Positions 22,985 to 34,916 of a DNA stretch of 64,000 nt are shown one piece after another. This DNA comes from Adenophora triphylla var. japonica (lineage: Eukaryota; Streptophyta; Magnoliopsida; Asterales; Campanulaceae), in NCBI GenBank assembly GCA_022495995.1, contig JAFEMH010004897.1, positions 62,001-126,000 of the forward strand, given 5' to 3'. The notes beneath the pieces are model-generated. The model was not told the DNA's origin. It did not search any database and saw only the letters and a program-made list of their open reading frames with translations. Position numbers and translations under genes: made by a program. Position 1 is the first letter of the stretch, and each line of letters opens with the position of its first letter.

Positions 22985-23499
22985 GTATATGGTCGTATTG
23001 ACCATTTCACGTAAATTCAAGCTCGAAGTTTGATTCGCTATGCAGGCATATGCACTGGTCTACTAAGAATCTCTTGATTTTGATTAATCACAACTAATCA
23101 TAGACCTTGAAAAGTCCAATGAGATGATTTGATGATTAGTAGTAAGGTCTCTATGTATCTTATCAAAATTTTCACATATTTCCGATTTGAGACTTCCGAT
23201 TTGAGACGGGGAATATGATATTTCTTCCCAAGTGTTTTGTTGGTGGAGATCTATAGCCACTTGGTTTTCAGAGAGGGACATAAATATTGGTTTGTATATA
23301 AATAATTGTTATACGTGTTGCATGTAGATAAATAAATACAAAGATGGAAGCCAACCATCGGAAGTGGCTTCCGACAATAAGTAGATTATAATGTTTAATA
23401 AATTTTGTCACAGGGAGGTAGTATCATCTTTATTATTTTCTCTTTTTCTGTGTTAGGTTTCTAAAGTAGCTCCTTGATTACACTATTCTTCCAAAGAAG
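22985..23499. other. Spacer with no recognisable feature
   Basis: Only a small inverted repeat, GGAAGCCA...TGGCTTCC at about 23346-23372, was noticed. Confidence 0.4.
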
Positions 23500-23504
23500 A
23501 CAAT

Positions 23505-24335
23505 AAGGCTTCGTTTGTTTGGAAAAAAAAAATATTTTCCCTACTTTTGGTATTTTGCAAATATCAAAAAAATGAAAAAAATGTTTTTTTTTGCAAAATA
23601 TTGGTCCCACTTTTCAAAGTAAAATAACTTGCGAATTTCTTCTCCGCTTTTCATTTTCGAAAAATGCTAATACCTCACTAACTATCCAGTCCCACATCAA
23701 CACCCTTACCCTACCACCCCCTAATTTTTTTACTTATATTAAAATTATTTTTAACAACTTCCCATCACCTCACCCCCTACCCCTACCCCTACCCCTACCC
23801 CTACCCCTACCACCCTACACCACCCCATCCCTAACCCCCATCCCCTCTTGAGGCAATATTTTTTATTCATATTAAAATTATTTTTTAAAAACTCCCCACC
23901 GCCCCTCCACCACCACCCACAACTACCCCAATCCTACCCCTACCCCACACCACCTCACCCCCACAACACCCTACTCCTACCACCACCCTGGCCTACCCCA
24001 TCTTACACCTTACATTACCCCCACCCCATCCTTTACTCCCACCCCACCGCATCCTTCACCTCTACTCCCGTACCTCACCCTACCCTACCTATACCCTAAC
24101 CCTAACCCTACCCCCACCACACCTTTCACCATACCTTACCCTATTTTTCTCACCTTATCTCAGATTATGTTTTTACCGGAAATATTATTCTTAAATTTAT
24201 CAAACAAATGAAAATGTTTTTCAGATAACATTTTTTTTAGATTTATCAAATTGTCAAAAACATGTTTATGTCATTTTTGAAAAATATTTTACGAAAATTC
24301 ATTTTTTGAAAGTCGTTTTATGCGAAACAAATGTA
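23505..24335. repeat. C-rich low-complexity block with (CCCCTA)n
   Basis: Between AT-rich shoulders lies about 350 bp almost free of G on the plus strand. It includes an uninterrupted run of CCCCTA units at about 23772-23811 and two CCCTAA-type units near 24090-24110. The shoulders carry GCTTCGTTTGTTT and, inverted, GCTACATTTGTTTCG, hinting at degenerate terminal repeats of a transposon, but no target duplication is clear. Proline-rich frames here reflect composition. Confidence 0.5.
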
Positions 24336-24638
24336 GCATAATTTAATAGCATCGATATGGTCACAAAAAAAGGTTTATAAAATTTTAGTTAGCAATACAT
24401 TTGATAAGAATTAATTGGATATTAAATTAATTAGTAGTAAAATCTACAAACACAACATTTAATCATTGTTGACAATATTATTTGTGAGCAAATAAGAGTT
24501 TTTTTTTTTTTTAACTTTAGTATTTTATCAATGGTGAAATGAAGAATAATTTTAAGGCCATTTACAATTTACAATGGGGTAATGGGTATTGAAACATGGT
24601 TTCAACTATTGAAACCATTCCAAGCGTGTTGAAACATA

Positions 24639-24892
24639 CTCCCTCCGTCCCACGTGAATGTAAACTAACTTTTTGGGTGTGAAAATTAAGGAAAAGTGAC
24701 GTAAGAAAGAAAAAAGTTAAATGTTGTGAGTATGAAAAATTAAATAGGAGAGAGAATGAGTGAGAGGAATAGTGAGGAGAGAGAATGTTGTGAGTGTAAA
24801 AATGAAATATTTATTTCTATTTTGGGAAGTTTGCATTTACGTGGGACGGATCAAAATGGAAATAAGTTTGCATTCACGTGGGACGGAGGGAG
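24639..24892. mobile_element. Stowaway MITE (Tc1/mariner), 254 bp
   Basis: Near-perfect inverted termini CTCCCTCCGTCCCACGTGAA, flanked by TA (24637-24638 and 24893-24894). Same family type as 13419-13719, including the ACGTG box in each arm. Confidence 0.9.
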
Positions 24893-24894
24893 TA

Positions 24895-26052
24895 TTTTCA
24901 ATTGTTGAAAAATTCAATAGGGGTTGAAAACAGAGGTGGAGCCGGTTCTTTACTGCGTGGCGCGACGGGAGTGGTGGGTTTTGGAGTGTGACGCACACCG
25001 CGTGGTGGGTTTTGGAGTGTGACACACACCGCGTCTGGCGCTGTTTTTTTTTCTTCAGATTTTGACACTTGGCGAAGTATGATTGGTCACTGAATATTAA
25101 TCTCATCCGAATTTTTCAAAGACAATTATCTTATATCAAAAAAAAAAAAAATTTACATCAAAATTCATAATTTTTTTTTCTATAAATCGAGTCTTGTTTC
25201 ATTTGATTTGGACACAGAAAAAAAAATACTATTTTTTCAATATAAATTTCTCAATTATATTGAAAAATAAAGAATATTAATAAAATAAATTAAGTTTGAA
25301 ATATTTTTTTAATTATAAATGATAATAATAATAATAATAATAATGATTTATTAATCATAAAAATAAAGAATATAAATTAAAACAAAAGTGGTGGGGTATA
25401 GGATGATGAGGTGAAAGGGTGTTGAATTTTATTAAACAAAACTATTGTAAAATTAAAAACTGAATGAAGTGTTGAATTATTAGGTGAAGAAGAAAAAAAC
25501 TGATGTAAAGTGATAAAATGATTGTTGAAAAAATTTGAATGTTAAAATCATTGTAATTTCAGTAGATAGTCTAATAATAGCGAATGAAGAAAAGATAGAA
25601 GCTCGTGACAATGGGGATGTGGCAAGTTTATCCAAACCAGTATGGCACTTTGTTTTTAACCTTTTGTGAATTCTGGAAGTTTATTATTATTGGCTGACAC
25701 CAACGTGTGGCGTAATTAAAGAAGTGGGTACTTAAAAAAAAAAAAATAGTTTTATTTTACTTTTAGAGGTTAATTTATGTATTTTAACAAATAATATAAT
25801 ATTTTGATTATATTTACAAAATTTTAAAAATTATTATTGTTAATATTTTTTATAATGTGTTAATAATAACTTTTTGAATTTCATGGGAATAATCAATTTC
25901 TTACAAAAAGAATTGGTCAATCAATTGTTTAAATGATTAAAATTTAATTAAAATTATTTTTTACCAATGCATTTAAGTGTTTTTTCTAACTTTCCTAATG
26001 AGTGTTAAAACTTAAAGAAAATGATAAGACAAGCAATTGCTCCTTATAGAAT
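24895..26052. other. AT-rich spacer with a 31-bp direct duplication and (AAT)n
   Basis: A GC-rich 33-bp stretch beginning GTGGTGGGTTTTGGAGTGTG is present twice in tandem (about 24971-25034, period 31). An (AAT)n tract lies at about 25322-25346. No supported gene. Confidence 0.5.
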
Positions 26053-26189
26053 TTATAGAATAGGGATGAACGATTACGGTTTCGGTTTCGATTTGAAATC
26101 GTCGGTTACGGTTTTGAAAAAGGAGAAATCGGAACCGAATCGTGTTGGTTCGGAATCGGTGGTTCAACGATTTTTGGTTTTTTTTTTTA

Positions 26190-27010
26190 ATAGAAAAACT
26201 GTTTTATAATTTTTTTATTACTGAAAATATTTGCAAAACGTTATATAAAAAAGATAGAAAAAAGCTAAACAAATGAAAGTATATAAAAGAAAAGAGGGAC
26301 GGACTACCTTTTATTTTTTTATTTTTTTTTATTGACTAGGAAATAATATTTTATACTTTTTTTATTAATGATATTTTTTATAAAAGGGTATATAAAAAAA
26401 GATTAAAAAAACAAAAAAAAAGTATATAAAAGAAAAAAGGACGGACTACCATTTATATTTTATTTTTTTATTAATTTTTTATTCACTAGAAAATAATATT
26501 TTAGACTTTTTTCATTACTGATATTTTAAAAAAAAGATTAAAAAAACTAAACAAATGAAAGTATATAAAAGAAAAAAGGGACGGATTACCCTTTATTTAT
26601 TTTTTAAATTTTTTATTGACTAGGAAATAATATTTTAGACTTTTTTTATTACTGACTTTTTTTTACAAAAAGGTATATAAGAAAAGATAAAATAAAAACT
26701 AAACAAACGAAACTATATAAAAGAAAAGAGGGGCGCACTACCCTTTATTTATTTTTTTATTTTAATTTTAATTTTTTGTTGACTAGAAAATAATATTTTA
26801 GACTTTTTTTATTAGTGATTTTTTACAAAAAGGTAAATAAAAAAAGATAGAAAAAAACTAAACAAATGAAATTATATAAAATAAAAGAGGGATGGACTAC
26901 CGTTTATTTTTTTATATATTTTTATTGACTATGGAATAATATTTTAGAATTTTTTTATTAATGGATTTTTTTTTACAAAAAGGTAAATAAAAATGTTAAA
27001 AAAATTAAGC
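26190..27010 (+). repeat. Tandem array, about five units of 133-158 bp
   Basis: The landmarks GGGACGGACTACC (26297, 26443, 26576, 26729 and 26887, with variants), ACTAAACAAATGAAA and GACTAGGAAATAATATTTTA recur in the same order in each unit. The array lies inside the hAT element. Confidence 0.8.
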
Positions 27011-27049
27011 AAATGAAAATATATATAAAAGAAAAACTAAATTAAATCT

Positions 27050-27236
27050 TATACATTAAAACTAAATCATATACCTAAATCTCGTATATACCCTATACCC
27101 TTAATCTTAAATCTAAATTATATACTACATACCCCATATCCTAATTCATCTACTTATATCTCATGTATATTATATACCCTAAAAATTAAATCTAAATGAT
27201 ATATTTTATACCTTAAACCCTAATTCATCTATCTTA
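27050..27236. repeat. Degenerate CCCTAAA-like repeats, left half
   Basis: ATACCCTA, AAACCCTAATTCATCT and AAATCTAAAT recur loosely. The pattern resumes at 39383 beyond the Tat insertion. Much too degenerate and AT-rich for a functional telomere tract. Confidence 0.55.
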
Positions 27237-27241
27237 ATCAT

Positions 27242-27898
27242 TGAACATACCAAAAGTGTCGAAGTTGGGCCAAACGAGTAAAGCCCAATCACAGATAGCA
27301 TTGGCACCCACATTCTCAATGAGACTGATCCAATCAGAACAAGGCCCACGGCCCATCTCACACATCAGTCGACTAAGCCCATGGTCCGACTTACAGGTCC
27401 CGACCTAACTTAGTCCGACCTCATGATCCATGCTACAATTCGGGTACGAACCATGCCTTACTACCCCGGTCCGGGTCGACCATTCCACGAGTGGCGAGCT
27501 CGACCTAACTCAGCAAATGACGACCTGACACTTGCCGGCTTATTTGGTTAATCAATGCTCACAACTACATCCCTACAAATCAGGGACCGTTATAGACACG
27601 TGCCCACGACCAAGTAACTGCCGCTATAATCTCGGAGGACATGTTGCCTCCCCAAAAATACATCACTCTTGCCTATAAATACTTCATCACTACCAAACGG
27701 TAAAAGGTAACTGCCATTTTGTATTCTGAGTTCATTATTCAATACATTTTGAGCTATATACAACTCGCGATCTTACTCACGCCCGAGCGTCTTCGCCGAG
27801 ACACATCCGGCTAGTCGTGGGTTCTGCTTTCGTGTCAAGAAGCCAGTGATCACCTGCCACGTGGAGGAAGATTGATAAGCACATTTCCTGCAGCATCA
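27242..27898 (+). repeat. 5' LTR of the Tat element
   Basis: 657 bp, TGAACATACC ... GCAGCATCA. Very similar to 38719-39377; visible differences include a changed segment at about 27460-27475 and small indels near 27770-27870. Confidence 0.93.
27673..27681 (+). promoter_or_regulatory. TATA box of the Tat 5' LTR
   Basis: TATAAATAC in CTTGCCTATAAATACTTC; the same sequence is at 39148-39156 in the 3' LTR. It sits about two thirds into the LTR, suitable for the RNA start. Confidence 0.65.
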
Positions 27899-27901
27899 GT
27901 T

Positions 27902-27920
27902 TGGTTCCATTGCCGGGAAC
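27902..27920 (+). other. Primer binding site, degenerate tRNA-Asp type
   Basis: TGGTTCCATTGCCGGGAAC begins three bases after the 5' LTR. It resembles the tRNA-Asp-complementary site used by Athila/Tat elements, TGGCGCCGTTGCCGGGGA, with a few substitutions. Confidence 0.6.
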
Positions 27921-28838
27921 GTGCTTTAGACTTGACTTCGAAAACTCCATCAAACCTGCAACAATGGTGACTTCAGAAGGACACGTATCCGAGGCATCAC
28001 TTGGGCACGATGAAGTGAACAACAACAACAATGCAAACGTTGGAAATGCAGATTTGCCTACTCCTCCCCTCCTCCTCAACGGCATCATGCCAGTGGCGAC
28101 ACGCTCTAACAGCGTGGGATGATGGCGGGATTGCGATGCAAGGAGAGAAAAGCGTCCTATGGAAGGACAAGGAGCTCCACCTCACCCAAAACGCATACTG
28201 GCCAAGCACGCTAATGTGGGAAGCGGGCAGGTCCCTCCACTAATCCCACGAGCAAGAAAGAAATGATGCTGGAGCGAGCCCGCATTACGGTGACTTAATA
28301 GCCATGGAGGAGCGAGAGCAGCCGACATACGCTGCAGAGAGTGGCACCCGCTCGGGTTTCTAATGGGCAACGGGCCAGAGTGCTAGGCCAAATGAAGGTA
28401 TGGGACGTAACGGCGAGGACGTAATGGTATGTCGAGCTCCCACTATAGTTCATGTGCCGAGAGTAATGATTTAAGAGCTAGCCTCAACGTAACAGAGAGC
28501 AGAGGCTCAATCGATTTGAGGACTCAGTTAACGGCCCAATAGAAACAGACATGTTTCCCGCCAACACGTAGATCGGGGTCTCAAAGAGACAGAAATGGGC
28601 ATAGGTCGCTGTGAGAGGGGAAAGGCGCAGTCGCCACATGGAGATCACAGCGCAGTCGCCGTCTGGCCGAGAGGCGCAGTCGCCTCAAAGAAGTAACAGA
28701 CATAGATCTCCAATAAGATCGTAAAGGACCAATTCTCACGGGGACGAAGGAGTAGGCAGTGACTCCCCTGAAGTGAAGGCCGAGAGGTCCCAATGCTGCT
28801 CCCTCTCCAGGAGATGAGAGGCCGATGCTAGAGAATGG
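27921..28838 (+). other. Tat 5' leader and start of the gag region
   Basis: No long frame is open. The start of gag probably lies here but is broken. GCGCAGTCGCC-like units (GGCG/CGCC pairing) occur three times at about 28625-28690. Confidence 0.45.
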
Positions 28839-29800
28839 TTGATGATGAAAAAGAAATTTGAGCAATGGGAGGAGGAGAAGAAAAAAGAGACGGGAAAGGT
28901 TGAACGAATTGACTTTGCTCTTCGACCTTTTTCCAAAGAAATCAGAGATAGTCGACCTCCTCCTACTTTCAGGTTGCCTCTTCTGGAGAAGTACTCTGGG
29001 TCGACAAATGCCAGGAGCCACATATCCCATCTGGAGGCCACTATGTGTTTTGTCGCCAATGAGGATGACAACATGTGCAAAGCTCTCCTAAGCACACTTA
29101 CTGGGGCAGCCTTAACTTGGTTCAATGGTTTGGCTGCTGGTAGTATCACCACTGGGCATGCTTCGGGAAAGCAAAATTCTTAGATCGCTTCTCGACTGCA
29201 GGAGCTCGAAAGATAACCGTCACTGATCTGAATAACTTGGTGCAGGGTAAGAATGAAAGCTCGATGAGCTATTTCACCAAGTTCAAAGAGATGGTTGATA
29301 AAATAGAGGAAGACCTCACGGACAGGGAGGTAATCAATTGCTTCCGAAGTGGTATTTCCTCAGAAGACATGGACTACGAGCTCACAGTCCGAACGGTCAC
29401 AACTCGACAGGAGTTGTTTGAAAAGGTGTATAATGTCGCCCTGGCCGAGGAAAGGAAAGAAAAGAAGAACGGTAAGAGCCCCAAGGTTGAAGTCGCTGAC
29501 GATAAAAAGGACTCCAACAAGAATGGGGGAACAATAAAAATGGAAAAGAACAGAACTAGGGCGACAGAGAAGGTGCCCGAAGCTTTCACTCCCTCACGGT
29601 GAGTCGAAGCGAGATTACGAATGCCGTCGAGCCGGCTCCTCCAAATCCCAATGAATCCGAGGCAACAAGTTTAGGCGGGACAACAGCAAATGCTTGCGAC
29701 TACCACAAAGACACTGGACATCTCACAGAGGATTGCTTAGGATTAAAGCGTATCATCCGTAGAATGGTCGACCAGGGAGACTCGAAGCTTATGTGAAGAG
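28839..29800 (+). pseudogene. gag: Tat gag, frameshifted
   Basis: Pieces in different frames form a Tat-type Gag. A charged start is followed by the capsid-region motif GAALTWFNGL (about 29103-29135), then SMSYFTKFKEMV (about 29262). The C-terminal YHKDTGHLTEDCLGLKRII motif (about 29703-29759) is the Tat-type remnant zinc motif. A frameshift near 29180 and another near 29600 separate the parts. Gag would form the particle that packages the element RNA; this copy cannot make it intact. Confidence 0.75.
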
Positions 29801-29965
29801 ACCTCAAGCCGGGGGAGGTGAGCAGCCGGCAGTGGGCAACAAGGACCTAGGCGGCAGGGCCCGAACCTGGGAGTCATCATCGAACAAGCAAGCAACACGG
29901 CCATCAAGCACAAGATATTCCACTTAATAAGGCCCCACATGTGCCTCCAAGGAGAGAAATAAGAG

Positions 29966-30715
29966 ATGAGGCGATCGCCTTCTACCCCCACGAATTGGCA
30001 ACAAATATGGCGGCTAGGGAGCAAGTTCTCGTCATCCTGTCTCATTGATGGATGTACGACGAGCGGACTCTTAGTCGACACTGGGGGCTGCAAGGATATT
30101 TTGTTTTACAAAACTTTCAAGGAAATGGGCCTTAATGACGAACACTGGAGAGATATGATGGCAGTGTTGGAGGGCTTCACCAACCACCGAGTTGATGCTA
30201 AAGGCCGAGATAGTGCTCGACGTCGACCTAGGCGCACCCTCGGGATTGTCTCGAAGGTACAATTTATCGTAATTGATGTAAATAGTGACTATGCCGCCAT
30301 ACTTGGAATTCCCGGACAGGTCGCTCTTGGAATGGTAGCATCAATTCCTCACCGGCGAGTAAAGTTCCCCACACTCGCCGGAGCTGGGTCTGCGTACAAG
30401 GCACAAACCCGTGCTTATCCGGATCATGTTCGAGAGAAAGAAAGAAAAGTGGAGCCGGAGATTGAGACTGGCGATGGTTACTTGAAGCCGTCTCGCCCGG
30501 TCACCAAAACTACCCGACCGTCAACAATCACCGATGTGGTAGAGTCGACCTATCGCTCAAATGACGAGGTCATGCTTGAGTCGACACGTCACTCTAACAC
30601 CACCGAGGTCGATTCGTATGTAGTTATGGTCGATCAAGTCGTCATAGGTGACCTATGCCTCCGGATAGACAATAACTCTGGGGCCCCTACCAACAAGGTT
30701 GCGAGACAAGCTTGA
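29966..30715 (+). pseudogene. Tat protease region
   Basis: A 249-codon frame containing GLLVDTGGCKDIL, with the aspartic protease D-T-G motif (about 30070), in the place expected between gag and RT. Downstream the residues become low in similarity and the frame ends before RT. A single polyprotein is not maintained. Confidence 0.65.
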
Positions 30716-31019
30716 TGATATGATAGCCTGAGGAGGCTCCACACTTGGGAGCCGAGGAAAGACAAAAGGTCGTGGAGATCATAGTGGAGACTCTACAATT
30801 CGAGAGATGGACCGTAACTAGAAGTCGTCGATGAGCTAGAGTCGGTAATCACCAACCCTTCTTACCCCGATCAAAAAATTCAAATTGGAAAGTTATCGGT
30901 TGAGGAGCGAGCGTAAATTATCAAGCTACTCAAAGAAAGTAATGATGTCTTTGCATGGAGAGTAGAAGACATGAGGGGAATCAAGGAGGAGGTCGCCGTT
31001 CACAGACTGAAGTCAACCC

Positions 31020-31950
31020 GACCATAAAAGCCGAGACCCCAAAAGTTGAGAAGTTTTGCTCGCGACAAGGAAGAGGCTATCAAAGCAGCAGGTACAAAAA
31101 CTTTTGAGTGCAGGGAATAATCAAAGAGGCCACTCATACAACGTGGTTGGCCAACGTGGTCATGGTGAAGAAATCGAATGGCAAGTGGCGGATGTGTGTA
31201 GACTTCACCACTCTCAATCTAGCTTGCCCAAAGGATAGCTATCCTCTTCCTAGAATTGACAAGCTTGTTGATTCCATTCTTTGGTCATTCCACTCTCGGT
31301 TTCTGGATGCTTACTCGGGATACCACCAGATAAAGATGCACGAGGATGATATAGTCAAACACAAAAGATTCCAGCTGTGGGGGCATCTACCGCTACAATA
31401 TGATGCCATTTGGTTTGAAGAATGCGGGTGCAACTTATCGAGAATGGTGAATAAAGTCTTTGCCTCACAAATTGGTCGAAATATGGAGGCTTACGTTGCA
31501 AAGGACATACGGGGTCATTAAAACCAAGGCCGGGAGTCACGTAGTCGACCTAAAGGAGACATTCGCCAATTTACGAGCAAACGACATGAAGCTCAATCCC
31601 AAGAAATGTGTGTTTGGAGTGGTCACTGCAAGTTCTTGGGATTCATGGTATCTCAAAGAGGCATAGAAGCTAATCCGAGAGAAGATAAAGGCTTTAGTCG
31701 ACATGAAGGCTCCTACCAATGTCAAAGAGATGCGGCGACTTAATGGAAGGGTAGCGGCTCTTGGTCGCTTCATATCAAAGTCAGGCGAAAGGTCTCTCCC
31801 TTCTTCAAAGCATTGAGGGGGACGAAAAGCTTTGAATGGACGACCGAATGTCATTCGTCGTTCCAACAATTGAAGGATTATCTTGCTACTCCACCTTTGC
31901 TCGGTAGATGGCTGTGAGACTTTATTTGTGTATCTATCCGTAGGAGACAA
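31020..31950 (+). pseudogene. Tat reverse transcriptase, broken at the active site
   Basis: Fragments in several frames match Tat RT: VVMVKKSNGKWRMCVDFTTL, CPKDSYPLPRIDKLVD and FLDAYSGYHQIKM (31160-31340), then MKLNPKKCVFGV (about 31588-31623). Between them, where Y-V-D-D is expected (about 31493-31515), the reading gives YVAKDIRG followed by a stop. Small indels have removed the catalytic aspartate pair. The enzyme is therefore dead in this copy. Confidence 0.75.
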
Positions 31951-32720
31951 GTCGATTCTTTGCTGTAGATTGATTAGAGAGGATGAAGGGCTTCGTAAGC
32001 CGTATACTATATCAAAGAAGGCTTTATCGATGTGGAAAGCGTGTATTACAACGCCGAGAAAGTTGCTTATGCTCTAGTCGTAGCTTCAAGAAAGTTACGA
32101 GCTTATTTTCTCGGCTCATCCAATCGCGGTTCTTACCAATGCTCCCTTAAGAAAAATACCGCACAAGCCGGAGAGTTCAGGTCGACTACTCAATTGGTCA
32201 ATTGCCCTCACCGAATTTGACATTGAGTATCGACCTCGAAAGCGTTGAAAGCTCAAGCTCGCCGACTTCTTGGTCGAGCTTACGTTCACCAAGGAAGATG
32301 ACGAGCGGCGAGCTCCAAAAGAAAAGGGCAAAGGGAAAGAGCCGAGTCACAAGTCGCCATCACTTTACCCGTCGATTGTTGGAAGGTCTATTCAGACGGG
32401 TCGGCAACCAAAAATGTCGGTGGAGCCGGAATTGTCTTGACTCGAGCGTAGTCTGGGACTGTTTACGAGGAATCGCTAAGGTTCAAATTTGACGCTTCCA
32501 ACAACCAAGCTGAATATGAGGCCTTGATTGCAGCTATTGAGTACGCCAAGTGCTTCGGAGCAACCAAGATCATGGCCTACTGTGACTCACAATTGATAGT
32601 CAACCAGGTCAGAGGCGAGTACGAAGTGCTTAGTTCTACTCTCATCAAATACCGCGACCTGGTGAAGGAACTAATAAAGGACTTAGAATTTGGAGATTCA
32701 AAGGATTGGAAGAGAAGATA
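31951..32720 (+). pseudogene. Tat RNase H region, broken
   Basis: The first part (31951-32380) has only scattered similarity to the connection between RT and RNase H. From about 32387 the motif YSDGSATKNVGGAGIV, then NNQAEYEALIAAIEYA and AYCDSQLIVNQV (32500-32612), is a typical archaeal-type RNase H of Tat elements, with the D and E residues visible. A stop and frame changes separate these segments. Confidence 0.7.
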
Positions 32721-32999
32721 ACGAGCTAGCCGATCTCCTTTCAACCGGCTACTTCGGATGAGCCACATGGCGAGCCTATCTCCTTCCTCGAAAAATCCAA
32801 ACCATGAGAGGGTAAAAATTTCGGTGCATAGATGACCCCTCAAAAAATTGGACTCGGGAGAAGTGTTGGATCGAGGAAATGAAAGCATACTTAGAAAATG
32901 GCGAGTCCGTAGGACGAGAAGAAGGCTCGAGCTATCAAAAAGAAAGCTCCGAGATATGTCATTCAAGGAGGCGACTGCTCAGAGATCTTATACTCGGCC

Positions 33000-34094
33000 A
33001 TTGCTAAAGTGCATCCATCCCCAAGAGGTCGCCCTATTGATACGAAGTGCATAGTGGAATTTGTGGTGGACACCGGGGCCGGGACTCTTGGCGACAAATT
33101 AATCACGTTGGGATACTCATCGGCCACACATGAGAGCCGACACTCACAACTTTGTTCGGCAATGTGATCAATGCCAAAGGTTTGCCAACCTTCCCCATGT
33201 GCCTACAACAGAGCGTAGACTCATGTGATCGCAGCCTTGGCCATTTGATATGTGGGCGTCGACTGATTGGACCCCTTCCCTCCCGCCCGAGGAAACCGCA
33301 AGTACGTGATAGTGGCCATAGACTACTTCACCAAATGGGTTGAGGCCAAACCATTAGCTCGTATCACAGCAGGAAAATGCTATCAATTTCATTCATGATT
33401 TTATTTGGTGTCGATTTGGTTTTCCTCGAGCCATAGTATCGTACAACGGATCGCAATTCTCCGTGTAGCTTTCGAAGCGAGAGATGAACAGTGGGAATCA
33501 AGCATTGGCAATCTTACGTCGCCTACCCTCAAGGAAATGGGCAAGGCTGAAGGCGAATAAACTTGTCCTATCATCACTCAAGACAGACTCGTAGGTCGAC
33601 GCAACAACCGGTTGGACGAACTCCCACTTGCTCTTTGGGCGGTTCGTACAACCACTCGGGGCCTACTGGGAAACCCCTTTTGCTCTTACGTATGGGTCGA
33701 GGCTATGGCACCTCTGAGCTCGTATTCCCCACTCGCTAGAGTGACTTTCTTCAATCAAGAGCAAAATGACACCAACAGATTGATCGACCCGGATCCGATC
33801 GACGAGAAGCGAGAAATGCCTACCTCCGAGATGGTCAACTACAAACAAATAACTAAAAGTTACCATGACAAGAGGGTCAAAGCAAGGTCGTTCCAAGTTG
33901 GGGATTACGTATTGAGAAAGATTGAAGCTAACGCGTATAGGACCCAAAGCAGAATAAACTATCTCCTAACTCGGGAAGGTCCCTATGTGGTCACTCGAGT
34001 TGTCAAGGAAGGAACCTACATGATAGCTCATCCTCGAGGTGACGAATTGAAACATCCGTGGCATGCTACTCACCTCATCAAATACTACTTCTAG
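33000..34094 (+). pseudogene. Tat integrase, frameshifted
   Basis: Segments include a CDQCQRFA zinc-binding motif (about 33163-33186), AIDYFTKWVEAKPLARI from the core (about 33313-33365), LPLALWAVRTTTR (about 33620-33658), and a C-terminal frame with YHDKRVKARSFQVGDYVLRK (about 33861-33920). The last frame (33612-34094) ends in HPWHATHLIKYYF, typical of the Tat integrase end. Several stops are present between segments. Confidence 0.75.
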
Positions 34095-34204
34095 TTTTCG
34101 GTTTCAAAGTTCGAGCTTGTATTAAGTTCTAGTTTCAAGTTGATGTAAGCATATTTCCTACTTCAATAAAAAGTGCGCTCATTCCATCAAGCATAGTGTT
34201 ACAT

Positions 34205-34575
34205 TAACATCAACAAGCTCGACTCTTAGTCGCCTTCTGTTCCAACAAGCTCGATTCTTAATCGCCTTTGTTTATTTAACAAGTCCGACTCTTAGTCGAT
34301 TTTGTTCTAATGAGCTCGACTCTTAGTCGCTCATCTTAACCTCGACTCTTAGTCGGGGCTCATCTTAGCTCGATTCTAAATCGCCTTGTTTATTTAACAA
34401 GTCCGACTCTTAGTCGACTTTGTTCTAATGAGCTCGACTCTTAGTCATTTCATATTAACTCGACTCTTAGTCGGGCTCATCTTAGCTCGATTCTAAATCG
34501 CCTTGTTCATTTAACAAGTCCGACTCTTAGTCGACTTGGCCCAACTAACTCGATTCTTAATCGGTTCAAAGGGTG
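34205..34575 (+). repeat. Array of CGACTCTTAGTCG inverted-repeat units
   Basis: About fourteen copies of a unit centred on CTCGACTCTTAGTCG or CTCGATTCTTAATCG, separated by ACAAG, CTTTGTTCTAATGAG or similar linkers. CGACT and AGTCG pair around CTT. Variants often change both arms together (CGACT/AGTCG to CGATT/AATCG), so pairing is kept. The array lies between pol and the antisense ORF. Confidence 0.8.
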
Positions 34576-34916
34576 AAATGTGTTCGACTTATGGTCAATC
34601 TCGTTCACAAAAAGTTAATCAAGTCTCGAGGTCGACTACACCAACAAGATCAAGTCGCCTCTAGGCTCAAATTAACTCATTTATATTATCTACATCTAGC
34701 TCGACATACAATATGGAATGAAAAGCATACAACATTCTCGGAAAACAAAAGTCACTACGATAGAAATAAGTCTCCCAAAACGGGCTAAGACTTAAACAAA
34801 AATTAATTTACAAAAATATTTTGCCTCCCAAAAACCGGGCCAAGGCATTCGAATAATGTTGAAGCAAAAACAAAAATATTGTTTGGAACTTGTTCATTAC
34901 AAATAATTTAAGAGCT
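34576..34916. other. Tat spacer between array and antisense ORF
   Basis: No feature recognised. TCTCCCAAAACGGGC near 34770 and CTCCCAAAAACCGGGCC near 34825 resemble each other. Confidence 0.4.

Noticed and set aside
23346..23372. GGAAGCCA...TGGCTTCC inverted repeat as a microRNA precursor
   Set aside because: Arms are only 8 bases with no extended pairing.
23591..24099. Proline-rich protein genes in the C-rich block
   Set aside because: Low-complexity composition with no domain or gene structure.
27050..27236. True telomeric sequence
   Set aside because: Units are degenerate and AT-rich, interrupted, and bounded inside a hAT element.
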